Part shown: positions 1 to 9,183 of the stretch, piece by piece
How positions within the stretch are numbered: the first letter of the stretch is position 1
How the letters are laid out: each line of letters begins with the position of its first letter
NCBI GenBank assembly: GCA_017694935.1
Contig: JADIME010000076.1
Coordinates: 43,117 to 107,116 of the forward strand
From: Candidatus Merdivivens pullistercoris
Lineage (GTDB): Bacteria > Bacteroidota > Bacteroidia > Bacteroidales > UBA932
Direction: 5' to 3'
Length of the DNA stretch: 64,000 nucleotides
Made by a program: the position numbers and the translations under genes
The notes under the pieces: generated by a model
The model's database searches: none
Seen by the model: the letters and a program-made list of their open reading frames with translations, nothing else
What the model was told of the DNA's origin: nothing

Positions 1-1217
1 TGGCTGTCTTCCGGATTACCGTTATAAAGCGATGATGCATCGAATGTCCATTCGAAGACTTGGGTTTCTTTTGCTCCTGCTGTCACTTCATCGCCGGTAA
101 ATTCTGAGGTGTTGCTTACGGCGCGGAGTACATTGCGGTGTATGGATACATCTGCGCTATTTACTACATCGGATGTGTAGTTCGTTTGGGCAGATTCGAT
201 GTTGTTCTCGCAGAGCCACGCGGCGATACGGTATTCACCGTCATCTGCAATCTTCACTGTCGCCATTACTTTCATGTTTCCGTCGGCACCATCGCTAAAG
301 TATGTTCCGCTGATTCCCGATGTGCATTCGTATTCGTCAAGACAACTTTCGAGTATGAGTTTGATGCGGTCGGCATTGGCTTCGATGCTTGTCTGGCTGT
401 ATGTGCCTACTATTTTGGTCTTCCTGTCGAGGTTGAATGTCGTAAGTGGGAAGTTTGTCGATCCTGCACCGAACTGTACAAGCAGGGAGTTTACATACGG
501 CAGGGACATGGAGTCGCCCTGATGTATTTCCACGGAATATCCGTTATCGTAACCCGTTTCTTCCAAATGATGGGCGGCGGCTTTCATGATTGCGCACCAT
601 CCGCACCACGTCCCGGTAAATTCGGTGATTAGCCCTCTCTGCCTGAAATTGAAATTGGCCGGCTCGCTATCCGTCGGAAGGACGATTACATGTACACTGT
701 TGGTCGATATGCCGCCGGCCGTCGCATAGAAAGTGTACACTCCGGCCTCTGTCGTCGTGAATGTGAATCCTTCCTGTGCCATAGGGTTCCCGTCTTCCGG
801 AAGCAGGTACAGTGTGCTTTCACCGGTTATGTCCGTCCCGTTTCGGGTGACGGTGAACGTCGCCGTTTCTATCCCGTCGGGGGCTATGTTGTTTTTGTCC
901 ACAGAGAGGACTGCGCTTTCGTTTACCCTGACTTTGACATACTCCGACTGTGCATCGTTGTATGTCGCGAAAAATTCGTATTCTCCCGGAATCGAGGTGG
1001 AGAAAGTATTGTCAGCAAGTTCCTCATTGGTGGAACGAAGGAAGATCTGCGCCTCGCCTGTCACTTCTGTCTCTCCATAATGTACTGCGAAAGTTACGGT
1101 TTCCGAGGCATTGACTTCCAATGCGCTGGGAGTCAGTGTAAGTTCTTCCGATGGTGTGCATGCCAATGCGAATGCGAAAATCGTCAGGGCAAGAAAATAA
1201 AAATACTTTTGTTTCAT
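1..1217 (-). CDS. Omp28-like lipoprotein with two Ig/BACON-like N-terminal domains and a thioredoxin-like CGWC motif (partial, runs off window start)
   Basis: Reverse-strand translation from ATG at 1217: MKQKYFYFLALTIFAFALACTPSEE..., contains FTGTWCGWCAIMKAA; paralogous to 3702..5036 and 5207..6535. Promoter core TATCTTTG (reverse strand) at 1239-1246. Confidence 0.85.
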   Translation of the reverse strand, partial: MKQKYFYFLALTIFAFALACTPSEELTLTPSALEVNASETVTFAVHYGETEVTGEAQIFLRSTNEELADNTFSTSIPGEYEFFATYNDAQSEYVKVRVNESAVLSVDKNNIAPDGIETATFTVTRNGTDITGESTLYLLPEDGNPMAQEGFTFTTTEAGVYTFYATAGGISTNSVHVIVLPTDSEPANFNFRQRGLITEFTGTWCGWCAIMKAAAHHLEETGYDNGYSVEIHQGDSMSLPYVNSLLVQFGAGSTNFPLTTFNLDRKTKIVGTYSQTSIEANADRIKLILESCLDEYECTSGISGTYFSDGADGNMKVMATVKIADDGEYRIAAWLCENNIESAQTNYTSDVVNSADVSIHRNVLRAVSNTSEFTGDEVTAGAKETQVFEWTFDASSLYNGNPEDS

Positions 1218-1344
1218 CTTTGTTAAATAATCTTGGCGCAAAGATACGGTTTATTGCGCAATAGTTGCAGGGGTGTGTCGTAAAAATTTTATCTTTGCCC
1301 TCGGATATCAGGAGGATGCCGGATGTTACCGTATCGTTCCCGTG

Positions 1345-1599
1345 ATGATTTCAGGCAGCGGCCACGTTTCGCCCCAACCTTACCTGATTGGAAAGCAGAT
1401 GGAGGATTTTATGATTAAGTTCCGTAACGGCTACACGCTCGTAAACCTCAAAGGCTCTGACGATGCGAAAATAGTCTATTACAAGGCTTTGGAGACTTCA
1501 CATGTCGATAAATGCCCGGAAACGTTCCAGAAACTAGTGGCGGCAGCGGAAAAGGCTTCTTTGGAACGTTACTTGACCATATTAGGGGAGCCTGTCTGA
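1345..1599 (+). CDS. Small hypothetical protein
   Basis: ORF track opens at GTG 1273, but a TATCTTTG promoter core lies at 1290-1297, so an ATG at 1345 (or later, 1399) is more likely. Confidence 0.5.
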   Translation: MISGSGHVSPQPYLIGKQMEDFMIKFRNGYTLVNLKGSDDAKIVYYKALETSHVDKCPETFQKLVAAAEKASLERYLTILGEPV

Positions 1600-1607
1600 A
1601 GTCCTGG

Positions 1608-3356
1608 CTACAGATAGCACTCGAAGAGTTTGTTTATATTTTCCGCTGTAAAGTTGTACATATCGTCATCCCTCAGTTCCGGATTGTCTAAAACGTATTT
1701 TTCAAGCGCCCATTTGATTTCGGCGAATGAAGTCGAGTTGAAAACGAAGTTCTCAATGGCCTCGGCTGGAAGGAATGCCACATCATCGTCAGGGTAGTAT
1801 TCAGGATGGCTGATAGTGCCTTTTGTGCTTTCCATCAGTTCATAGTAGTATCTTTGGTTCATGTCGTCGGACATGTCTATGAAAAGCGGAGTATAATCCA
1901 TAAAGGTATCACCTATATGCGTATTCCATTTTTGGAAATTATATTGGTGATCGGGCGTAATCATATAGGTTTCAATGTAAACAGGTGGAGTAAATAATCC
2001 TGATAAATCAAATATAGTGTGTTCATTCAGTGAATGTAAAAATCCGAGTTCTTCGTACTCTTTATTTGTAAGGTGGTATTGTGTGAACCTTGCCCAACTT
2101 TCAATCACTCGATTTTGTGCTGTCTTATATTTGCTTTTACTGTTAGTGTAATGGGACGCATGTCCTAATTCATGGCAGGCCGTACTGTATATGTTTGATG
2201 GTTCACGGTATTCTCCATTGCTTATCCCGTATATGGCTATATCTATACCTATACCTGCTCCGATTTGTCTAAAATATGAACCGTTTATGCCGCCATCTTT
2301 ATGAAAGTATCCTATTTTTTCCTTTCTGGAATTTGCCGGCCTTGACAGTCCGTAAGTGTCCCCATTGTAATATCTGTATGCGGCCCTGTGTATTGCCGAA
2401 TATCTAAGGCTTCTTGTCGTACCGTTTCCTATCGTAAGATTCCATTCGGTTTTTAGTTTAGGGCCGTTATAATATGCCTGTCCTATACAGCCGTCCCGTA
2501 TGTCCCATCTGTCTCCCTGCCAGACTATACTGTAATTTACAGCGTGGCTGAAGCTTTTCCCGCATTTGAAGTATCCGTCTTTGTCGGTTGTAGCCCACCT
2601 TGTCGTAAACCAGTAACGCATCCTTACTTGTACTCCTTCCAATGGTATGGTGTCTTCTACTATGTCATCGTAGGCCATGATTCTTCCGGAAGGGTACCAT
2701 TGGCCGGATGTGGGTGAAACAGTGTCATCGAGATTTCCTGTAAGTCTTAATGATTCATTGACAAGCATTTCTATGACTGTCGAAGTGGACGGTTTGAATC
2801 CGGTGCCTGGCTTTTCGCCGGACACTGCGGCTTCTTCAGGGATGTAAAGGTTTTCCAATATTTCATACTCTATGGCCATATGTCCTCTGTATGGATCGAA
2901 TTTGTCCGCTTCAATTGCCGCGTATTGGTAGGTTAGCGAGCTGTCCGGCAGTGACGGGTCGTGGTACGAGATGCCGTATTCCAGTATTTCGTAGTCGAGA
3001 GGGTATTCGTAAAGTATCCAGTCCGTGTGTGATTGAAGTATGTCAAGTTCTTCTTCGGACTTCGGCAGGAATCTTACGTAGTAGTGCGTGGTCTTGATTT
3101 CTCCCAGTGTGGACAACTGCGAAAGTTTATTCTTGTCTTTCAGCAGGCTGTTATATGCTTTTTGCATATTGCTGACAGAGAAAGGGTTGTCCAATTTCTC
3201 GCCCAAAACTATTTCGCCTTCTGTCATGGTAACTGAGTCGGGCGATTTGGTCGTGTTTTCGTTTTCTCCTTTTAAAAACGGGGTCGTATCTTCTTTAGAA
3301 CAGGAAAATAAACAGCAAAATGCCAAGAGTAACCAGGCCAGATAAAAATTTCTCAT
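1608..3356 (-). CDS. Lipoprotein with zincin-type metallopeptidase motif (HELGHASH)
   Basis: MRNFYLAWLLLAFCCLFSCSKED lipobox; ACHELGHASHY motif. Start moved to M15 of the ORF; promoter-like TATCTTTG just upstream on the minus strand. Confidence 0.75.
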   Translation of the reverse strand: MRNFYLAWLLLAFCCLFSCSKEDTTPFLKGENENTTKSPDSVTMTEGEIVLGEKLDNPFSVSNMQKAYNSLLKDKNKLSQLSTLGEIKTTHYYVRFLPKSEEELDILQSHTDWILYEYPLDYEILEYGISYHDPSLPDSSLTYQYAAIEADKFDPYRGHMAIEYEILENLYIPEEAAVSGEKPGTGFKPSTSTVIEMLVNESLRLTGNLDDTVSPTSGQWYPSGRIMAYDDIVEDTIPLEGVQVRMRYWFTTRWATTDKDGYFKCGKSFSHAVNYSIVWQGDRWDIRDGCIGQAYYNGPKLKTEWNLTIGNGTTRSLRYSAIHRAAYRYYNGDTYGLSRPANSRKEKIGYFHKDGGINGSYFRQIGAGIGIDIAIYGISNGEYREPSNIYSTACHELGHASHYTNSKSKYKTAQNRVIESWARFTQYHLTNKEYEELGFLHSLNEHTIFDLSGLFTPPVYIETYMITPDHQYNFQKWNTHIGDTFMDYTPLFIDMSDDMNQRYYYELMESTKGTISHPEYYPDDDVAFLPAEAIENFVFNSTSFAEIKWALEKYVLDNPELRDDDMYNFTAENINKLFECYL

Positions 3357-3408
3357 AATATTAAATTTAAAACTTTCAGCAAAGATATGTTTTTTCATTG
3401 AAACCTTA

Positions 3409-3584
3409 TACGATTCTCCGCAAAATTACCCCTATGAAGATGAAAGCAGTAATTGCACGGACAGTATATCCCTCCTACCGCTTCGCGGCAGGCACCACCC
3501 GTTCACGAGGCCACGGGCGGCCACGCTGTCCGTGGCAATTACTGCATACACAATCATATGGGGGTAATTTTGCGGAGAATCATA
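3409..3584. mobile_element. MITE-like element: ~26 bp TIRs, internal inverted repeat, 8 bp flanking direct repeat AAACCTTA
   Basis: Left TACGATTCTCCGCAAAATTACCCC, right (rc) TATGATTCTCCGCAAAATTACCCC; flanks AAACCTTA at 3401-3408 and 3585-3592; inner arms GCAGTAATTGCACGGACAG / CTGTCCGTGGCAATTACTGC. Confidence 0.8.
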
Positions 3585-3635
3585 AAACCTTAAATCGTTT
3601 TCTCCCAATTTTGGCATTCAATCAAATAAAAACAA

Positions 3636-3664
3636 CAGAGGAGAATCATAAACGTTCCCCTCTG
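3636..3664 (-). terminator. Putative terminator of the 3702..5036 gene
   Basis: cagagg...ccctctg stem downstream of the minus-strand stop codon. Confidence 0.35.
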
Positions 3665-3701
3665 CCGTGTGTTTTAAACTGTTTCTTAAAGTGTCGCGCT
3701 T

Positions 3702-5036
3702 TTATTCAGCGTAGTCGAATGCTGTTGTTTCTCCAAAGTCGCAACGGATTACGTTATTCACTATGAAATCACCGTTTTCTTCTTGTTTGGTGATTAAAAC
3801 CAGAACATGTGCATTCGCGGTATCTTTGTTTTTCAGTGCGCTTGTCTGGAATTCCCATTCAAAACGTTGTGTGGAGTTCGCACCTGAAAACATCGGTTCA
3901 CCGGTTAAATCTTGGATATAGCTTACAGCCCTGAGTACATTAATGTGATTGCTGAGATTCCACTGTGGATCTCCGGTTAAATCGTTTTGATTTTCTTGAA
4001 TATTGTTTTCAAGTAGCCAGCAGCTGGCTTTGTACTCGCCTGCTTCGGTGATAGCTATGTCGGCTGTTACTTTCATATTCCCGCCAGCCTCGCCAAAAGT
4101 CACATTTGCTCCTGATGTACAAGGGTAATCACTGTTCGCCTGATCTGTAAGATCGCGGATAAGTTTCGCGCTTGCAGGCACAGAACCGCCATGTCCTTCT
4201 TGCCTTGGTGTATCCGCAAAATTGAATGTTACCATTGGGATGCCGAAACTCAGTGAACCTACAGCTAATGTAGCTAATGGGCTGAGAATGGAGTTTACGG
4301 CCATACCATCGCCGGAATGGCATTCTGCAACGTACCCATCATCCCATCCTTCCTGTTCGAGGGACTTGATGCCGGCTTTCATGATTGAGCAAGGCCCGCA
4401 CCATGTAGCTGTAAATTCAAGTACAAGAGATCTTTTCCTGAAATCCCAGTTAGACGGTTTTTCTGCTTCTGACACAAGTATTGAGATTCTGTTTGAAGAA
4501 ATAGTACCTTTTGTCGCATAAAAGTTATAGATTCCAGGTTCTGTACTTGAAAAAGTGAAACCTTCCTGAGGGATAGGTTCGCCGTCTTCTGGGATTAAGT
4601 ACAATGTACTTTCATTTGTAACGTCTACGCCTTCTTGAGTCAATGTGAATGTCACTACTGAGCTTTCGTAAGAATAAATGGTACTTACGTCTGCGGTGAG
4701 TTCTGCATTACCAGATTTTGCGGTCACTTTTACATAGTCCGACGAAATGTTATTATATGTAGCGTAAAACTCATAGTCTCCAGGGATAGTTGTAGAGAAG
4801 TTCTTGTTTATCAGTTCACTGTTGTCTGAAGCAAGGAATATCCGCGATTCGGCTGTCACGTCTTCTTCTCCATAGAGGACAGTGAATGTCGTAATATCTT
4901 CACCTGTAGCATCAATGCTTTCAGGTGTGGCAACGAGGACGGGTTTTTCCGTGTTAGAGGTTCCCGTCGGTTCGCAAGAGGCGGCAAATGCCATCACAAG
5001 CGCCCCCCCCAATAATAAATTTACAAATCTTTTCAT
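3702..5036 (-). CDS. Omp28-like thioredoxin-fold lipoprotein (CGPC)
   Basis: MKRFVNLLLGGALVMAFAASCEPT lipobox; LEFTATWCGPCSIMKAGIKSLEQEGWDDG. Confidence 0.85.
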   Translation of the reverse strand: MKRFVNLLLGGALVMAFAASCEPTGTSNTEKPVLVATPESIDATGEDITTFTVLYGEEDVTAESRIFLASDNSELINKNFSTTIPGDYEFYATYNNISSDYVKVTAKSGNAELTADVSTIYSYESSVVTFTLTQEGVDVTNESTLYLIPEDGEPIPQEGFTFSSTEPGIYNFYATKGTISSNRISILVSEAEKPSNWDFRKRSLVLEFTATWCGPCSIMKAGIKSLEQEGWDDGYVAECHSGDGMAVNSILSPLATLAVGSLSFGIPMVTFNFADTPRQEGHGGSVPASAKLIRDLTDQANSDYPCTSGANVTFGEAGGNMKVTADIAITEAGEYKASCWLLENNIQENQNDLTGDPQWNLSNHINVLRAVSYIQDLTGEPMFSGANSTQRFEWEFQTSALKNKDTANAHVLVLITKQEENGDFIVNNVIRCDFGETTAFDYAE

Positions 5037-5142
5037 AATCTTTGTTGTTTGAATTTGTTATTAATCAGTCAGCTTTTGATTTTGTAAAGTTCAATGTCGG
5101 TTTACATCCGTTATAATGCGATGCGAAGTTAGTTGTTTTAAC

Positions 5143-5171
5143 AAAAAAGGCCAACAAATGTCGGCCTTTTT
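5143..5171 (-). terminator. Intrinsic terminator downstream of the 5207..6535 gene
   Basis: AAAAAAGGCC-aacaaatg-tcGGCCTTTTT hairpin. Confidence 0.6.
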
Positions 5172-5206
5172 CGTCTTATCATGAATAAATAAAATATTCT
5201 TTTGGT

Positions 5207-6535
5207 TTATTCAGCATATTCGTAGCCGACAGCCCCGTTGTAAGGGCATTTTATTACGTTGTTTACAATGAACTTGCCGTTGTCCTCTTTCTTGGAGATG
5301 ATGACCAGCACGTGTGAGTCTTCTGGTTTTCCGTTCTTAAGGTCGGAAACCTTGAAGTTCCATGTGAATTCCTGTGTCTCGTTCGCACCGGCGGTCACTT
5401 CCTGCCCTGGAATGTCGGCAACGTCGCTAACTTGCCTGAGCACGTTGATATGGTTGTTTATGTCCCACTCCTGTGCTTCCGGGTATGCGGTTTGACTTGC
5501 AGTAATGTTGTTTTCAAGCAGCCAGCAGCATACTTTGTATTCGCCGTCTTCGCTTATTGCGATGTTGGAAGTTACATTCAGGGTATTCTCGTCTGTTGAG
5601 CTAAACATGGCTGTCGCTCCTGCTGTGCAAGAGTAAGCGCTGTTTGCCTGGTCTGTAAGGTTGCGGATAAGTTCCGCGCTCGCTTCGACTGAACCGCCGT
5701 GCCCAGTTTTCCTTGGTGTATCCGCAAAATTGAATGTTACCAATGGAACACTTCCGCTGTAACCAATGAATGTCGCAACTTGGTTTATTATTGAATTTAC
5801 GGTCAATACATCGCCGACGTGTGCCTCTGTTACATGACCCTCGTCCCAGCCTTCCTGTTCAAGTGACTTGATGCCGGCCTTCATTATTGAACAAGGGCCG
5901 CACCAAGTGCCGGTAACTTCAATCAAGAGCGATCTTTCCCTGAAGTTCCATGCCGTCGGGGTGCTGGCAGGTGTCGCGAAGATGGAAACCGTATTCGATA
6001 TGGCGTCGTTTTTAGCCGCATATATATTGTGGTTCCCCGCTTCTGTCGTGGTAAATGTGTTTCCTTCCAAAGCTATGTCTTCACCGTCTTCGGATACAAG
6101 GTAGAACGTACACTCGGTTGTCATGTCGGTTTCTCCCTGCATTACGGTAAATGTGACAGTCTCTTCCCCGTCGGCCACGATGCTTTCTTTGTCGGCGGAC
6201 AACTGTAAGTTGCTGACACTTACTTTGACATAGTCGGAGGACATGTCATTGTATGTGGCGTAAAATTGATAATCGCCCATCTCGGTTGTCGAGAATGTCT
6301 TGTTTATCAACTCGCTGTTGTCTGAAGCAAGAAATACCCGTGCCTCAGCTGTTACATCTTCCTCGCCTGAAAATACAGTAAAGGTTACGGTCTCTTTGCC
6401 GTCTGCTGCAATAAGTGTCTTGTCGGCATTGAGAACAGGTTTTTCTGAACTTGTCCCGTTGTTTGCCGGTTCGCAGGAGGTGGCCAGTACCATCGCGAGT
6501 ACCCCCGCCAATAATAAATTTGCAATCCTTTTCAT
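5207..6535 (-). CDS. Omp28-like thioredoxin-fold lipoprotein (CGPC)
   Basis: Start at M47 of the ORF (MKRIANLLLAGVLAMVLATSCEPAN); IEVTGTWCGPCSIMKAGIKSLEQEGWDEG; very similar to the neighbouring 3702..5036 gene. Confidence 0.85.
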   Translation of the reverse strand: MKRIANLLLAGVLAMVLATSCEPANNGTSSEKPVLNADKTLIAADGKETVTFTVFSGEEDVTAEARVFLASDNSELINKTFSTTEMGDYQFYATYNDMSSDYVKVSVSNLQLSADKESIVADGEETVTFTVMQGETDMTTECTFYLVSEDGEDIALEGNTFTTTEAGNHNIYAAKNDAISNTVSIFATPASTPTAWNFRERSLLIEVTGTWCGPCSIMKAGIKSLEQEGWDEGHVTEAHVGDVLTVNSIINQVATFIGYSGSVPLVTFNFADTPRKTGHGGSVEASAELIRNLTDQANSAYSCTAGATAMFSSTDENTLNVTSNIAISEDGEYKVCCWLLENNITASQTAYPEAQEWDINNHINVLRQVSDVADIPGQEVTAGANETQEFTWNFKVSDLKNGKPEDSHVLVIISKKEDNGKFIVNNVIKCPYNGAVGYEYAE

Positions 6536-6701
6536 ATTTCTGTTATTTTGGTTGTTATTAGTCAGTATAACTCCGTGTCTTTTATATGGAGCGAAGTCAA
6601 TCTTATAAATAAAGCCTGATACAAGTCGGTGCAAATATATGTTTTTTTTTGAAAAGTAGTTGTGAATTTGCATGAAAAATTATAACAGCTTCCAAATAAA
6701 A

Positions 6702-6731
6702 AGACGGGAAACCATGATAGATTTCCCGTCT
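6702..6731 (-). terminator. Intrinsic terminator retained after the Omp28-like remnant
   Basis: AGACGGGAAA-ccatgatag-TTTCCCGTCT stem. Confidence 0.6.
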
Positions 6732-6759
6732 CTTGGTTATAAAAAAACAAAAGTATCCG

Positions 6760-7003
6760 TTACATATATTCGAATCCCACGGAATCGTTAATGTTGCATT
6801 TGATAATGTTGTTCACAATGTAGTTGCCGTTATCTTCCAGTTTGGTGACGAAAATGACGACATGAGTGTTCTCAATGACCCCTTCTCTCAAGTCGGAGAC
6901 ATTGAATGTCCATTCAAAATCCTGGGTCTGACGTGCGCCTGCTGTAATGTCTTCGCCTGTGTAGTTGTTGGATGAAGAGCTTGCGGCCCTCAGAACATCA
7001 TTA
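6760..7003 (-). pseudogene. 5'-truncated remnant of a fourth Omp28-like lipoprotein (C-terminal ~80 aa only)
   Basis: Reverse translation THNDVLRAASSSSNNYTGEDITAGARQTQDFEWTFNVSDLREGVIENTHVVIFVTKLEDNGNYIVNNIIKCNINDSVGFEYM* aligns with the C-termini of the three paralogs; in-frame TAA a few codons upstream and no start codon or N-terminus. Confidence 0.8.
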
Positions 7004-7031
7004 TGGGTTTTGAGTTTTTAATTCTTGTCCG

Positions 7032-8672
7032 TTAGAACGCCGACGTCAGTGACAGGTTGAATCCTGTGTATGCCGGCGTATAGCGGCATACTCCGCCGGA
7101 GCAAATGTATCCGGCGCGGTTGCGTCCGTAGCTTAGCTGTATGCGTGTACGTCCTTTCGAGTAGCTGAAACCTACATTGTAGTAGTGTACTTTTGTCCAG
7201 TCGATATTGTACATGTCGCTTACGTAGAAACTCCAGCGCGGTGCAAGATTGTACTCGAAGAGTGCTGCTACCCAGTCTCCCTCGTTCTGTTCAGCCATGT
7301 AATTCTTTTCAGGTGAATAGAGGTATTGCAACTCTAACCTGAATGAATTGTAGGTGTTGATTTTGTATGTCATGTCGTATACGAAGATATGCGACTTGAA
7401 CGGTGTCTGGTAGCCGGCGTGGGAGTTGTTTTGCTGCCATGAATACAGGAAAGTGGTTTTGAGTTTCCTGTTCCATTGCCTTTCCACATCGAAATTCAAG
7501 TCCTGCCACATCATCTTGCTTTCGCCTGTATGCGAAGCCAACGAGTAGTAGGTCGAGAAGTTCAGATGGAAGCTCCATCTCTTGCGCCTGTCGTTCTTGC
7601 TCCTCATCGAGTAGTAGGCATCGAACTGCCCGCCTATCTCGCCGTTGCTTTCCGTAATGTACGGGTGCAGGTTTGTGAGCAGGTAAGTATATTGCCGAGT
7701 CAGTGCCGGGATGAAGTTGAGGTTGTTTCCCGTTCCGAGCATGCTGGCATTGTCCCCGTTCCCGTATGTAAGAGGAGTTGTCATCCCGTCTATCCGGCGG
7801 AACGTACCCAATATTGCAAGGCCGTTTCCGGTGTATCCGGCTTCGGCGAGGATCGCGTTGCCCGGTATCATTTCGCCCATGTACAAATCCTTGCTCTTGC
7901 CGACGTATTCACCTGACAGATAGAAACCGGAGTATTCGAAATTCAACCTTCCTGAATACATGTTGGTATTGGTGGTAGTAATGAATTCCTGAGTGAAGTT
8001 GCCTTTGTTCTGATAGCGGTTGATGTAGCTTCCCTCCAAGGACAGCAACCAGTCATAGCTGTTGAACATGTCATTGATGGAAAGTGACAGGTCGGCTCCC
8101 CTTACCCATGAATCGGCGTAGTAGTCATACAGTCTCGGTCTTCCGTAAAGTCCTTTCAGGGTCACATAGTTGTTGAAGTTGTATGAAGCGAATACGCCTT
8201 CAAGGGAGTTGTTGAACCCGAGTGCGCGGTCTTCATAGCTTCTGAAGATAAGCCCGCTGCCGAACTGTTCATAAATGTCTCCGACATGTACGGTGAAGTT
8301 GTCGTCCTGCCAGCGGATGTACTTGTTCGCAAGCATGAATTTCTTGCCTTCTCCGTATGTGGCGATATCGTAGCCATAGAGTGCAGGAAGATAGCCTTCC
8401 AACTGTATGCCGACAGAAAGACGCCCCCTCGTATAGTCCAGCTTCAGGTAGTTGTTGGATCCGAAATGCCCTTCAGGTGTGACCGGTGGCATTCCCGCTC
8501 CGTTGTTTACTATGGCGTTGTAAAGTCCTTTGTCGGTTGTATAGTATATGGTATTGGTCTCGAAACTGCCAGAAAGGTTCCCTTTAGGCTTGTCTTTTTC
8601 TTCATCGTCCTGTGCGAAAGCCGGGGCGGCGAACAGGGCCAAAGTCAAGGCCGACAGTAGTAGCTTTTTCAT
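7032..8672 (-). CDS. DUF6029-like outer-membrane beta-barrel protein
   Basis: Signal peptide MKKLLLSALTLALFAAPAFAQ; aromatic-rich beta-barrel-like sequence ending in F; context next to TlpA/Omp28-like genes. Confidence 0.65.
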   Translation of the reverse strand: MKKLLLSALTLALFAAPAFAQDDEEKDKPKGNLSGSFETNTIYYTTDKGLYNAIVNNGAGMPPVTPEGHFGSNNYLKLDYTRGRLSVGIQLEGYLPALYGYDIATYGEGKKFMLANKYIRWQDDNFTVHVGDIYEQFGSGLIFRSYEDRALGFNNSLEGVFASYNFNNYVTLKGLYGRPRLYDYYADSWVRGADLSLSINDMFNSYDWLLSLEGSYINRYQNKGNFTQEFITTTNTNMYSGRLNFEYSGFYLSGEYVGKSKDLYMGEMIPGNAILAEAGYTGNGLAILGTFRRIDGMTTPLTYGNGDNASMLGTGNNLNFIPALTRQYTYLLTNLHPYITESNGEIGGQFDAYYSMRSKNDRRKRWSFHLNFSTYYSLASHTGESKMMWQDLNFDVERQWNRKLKTTFLYSWQQNNSHAGYQTPFKSHIFVYDMTYKINTYNSFRLELQYLYSPEKNYMAEQNEGDWVAALFEYNLAPRWSFYVSDMYNIDWTKVHYYNVGFSYSKGRTRIQLSYGRNRAGYICSGGVCRYTPAYTGFNLSLTSAF

Positions 8673-9145
8673 TATTCGGAAAGTTCTTTGATTTTTTCAA
8701 AAAGTTCTATTTCGCTGCCCGGAGTGTAGCCGGAGTGTGAGTATACAATGTTCCCCTCGGCGTCTATGATGAAAGTCTGAGGTGTCAGTGATACGTTCAT
8801 GGCTCTTTTCAGATCCTGGTTCACGTCATAAAGACAGGTAAACTCCCACTCGCTCGACATTGCTTTTGCCCTTGACGAGCTGCGGGCGTCGTCGATGGAT
8901 ACTGCAACTATTTCGAAGTCCGCTTCGTCCAGCCAGTCATAATACATGTCATTCATGGCGTTGAGTTCCATGATGCAAGGCTTGCAGGTTATTGCCCAGA
9001 ACGATACGATCATAGGTTTGCCTATCAGTTCTTTTGTCATGATTTCCTTTCCGCTTCTGTCTTCTACAGACACGTTAGGAAAATCCTGTGCGGATGCGGA
9101 GATGAATGCGAATACCGCCGCGAGTGTCAATAAAATCTGTTTCAT
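8672..9145 (-). CDS. TlpA-like periplasmic thioredoxin-family protein
   Basis: Signal peptide; SFWAITCKPCIMELNAMNDMY CxxC motif; TPQTFIIDAEGNIVYSHSGY. Confidence 0.85.
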   Translation of the reverse strand: MKQILLTLAAVFAFISASAQDFPNVSVEDRSGKEIMTKELIGKPMIVSFWAITCKPCIMELNAMNDMYYDWLDEADFEIVAVSIDDARSSSRAKAMSSEWEFTCLYDVNQDLKRAMNVSLTPQTFIIDAEGNIVYSHSGYTPGSEIELFEKIKELSE

Positions 9146-9183
9146 GATCTGTTATTTTGTTTTTAATTAATTTTCCCGATGTG

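Noticed and set aside
3398-3766. 122 aa + and 61 aa - ORFs across the MITE-like element
   Set aside because: They translate TIRs and palindromes and have no homology signal; treated as non-coding.
6733-6975. 80 aa + strand ORF
   Set aside because: Antisense of the Omp28-like remnant, which is the meaningful reading.
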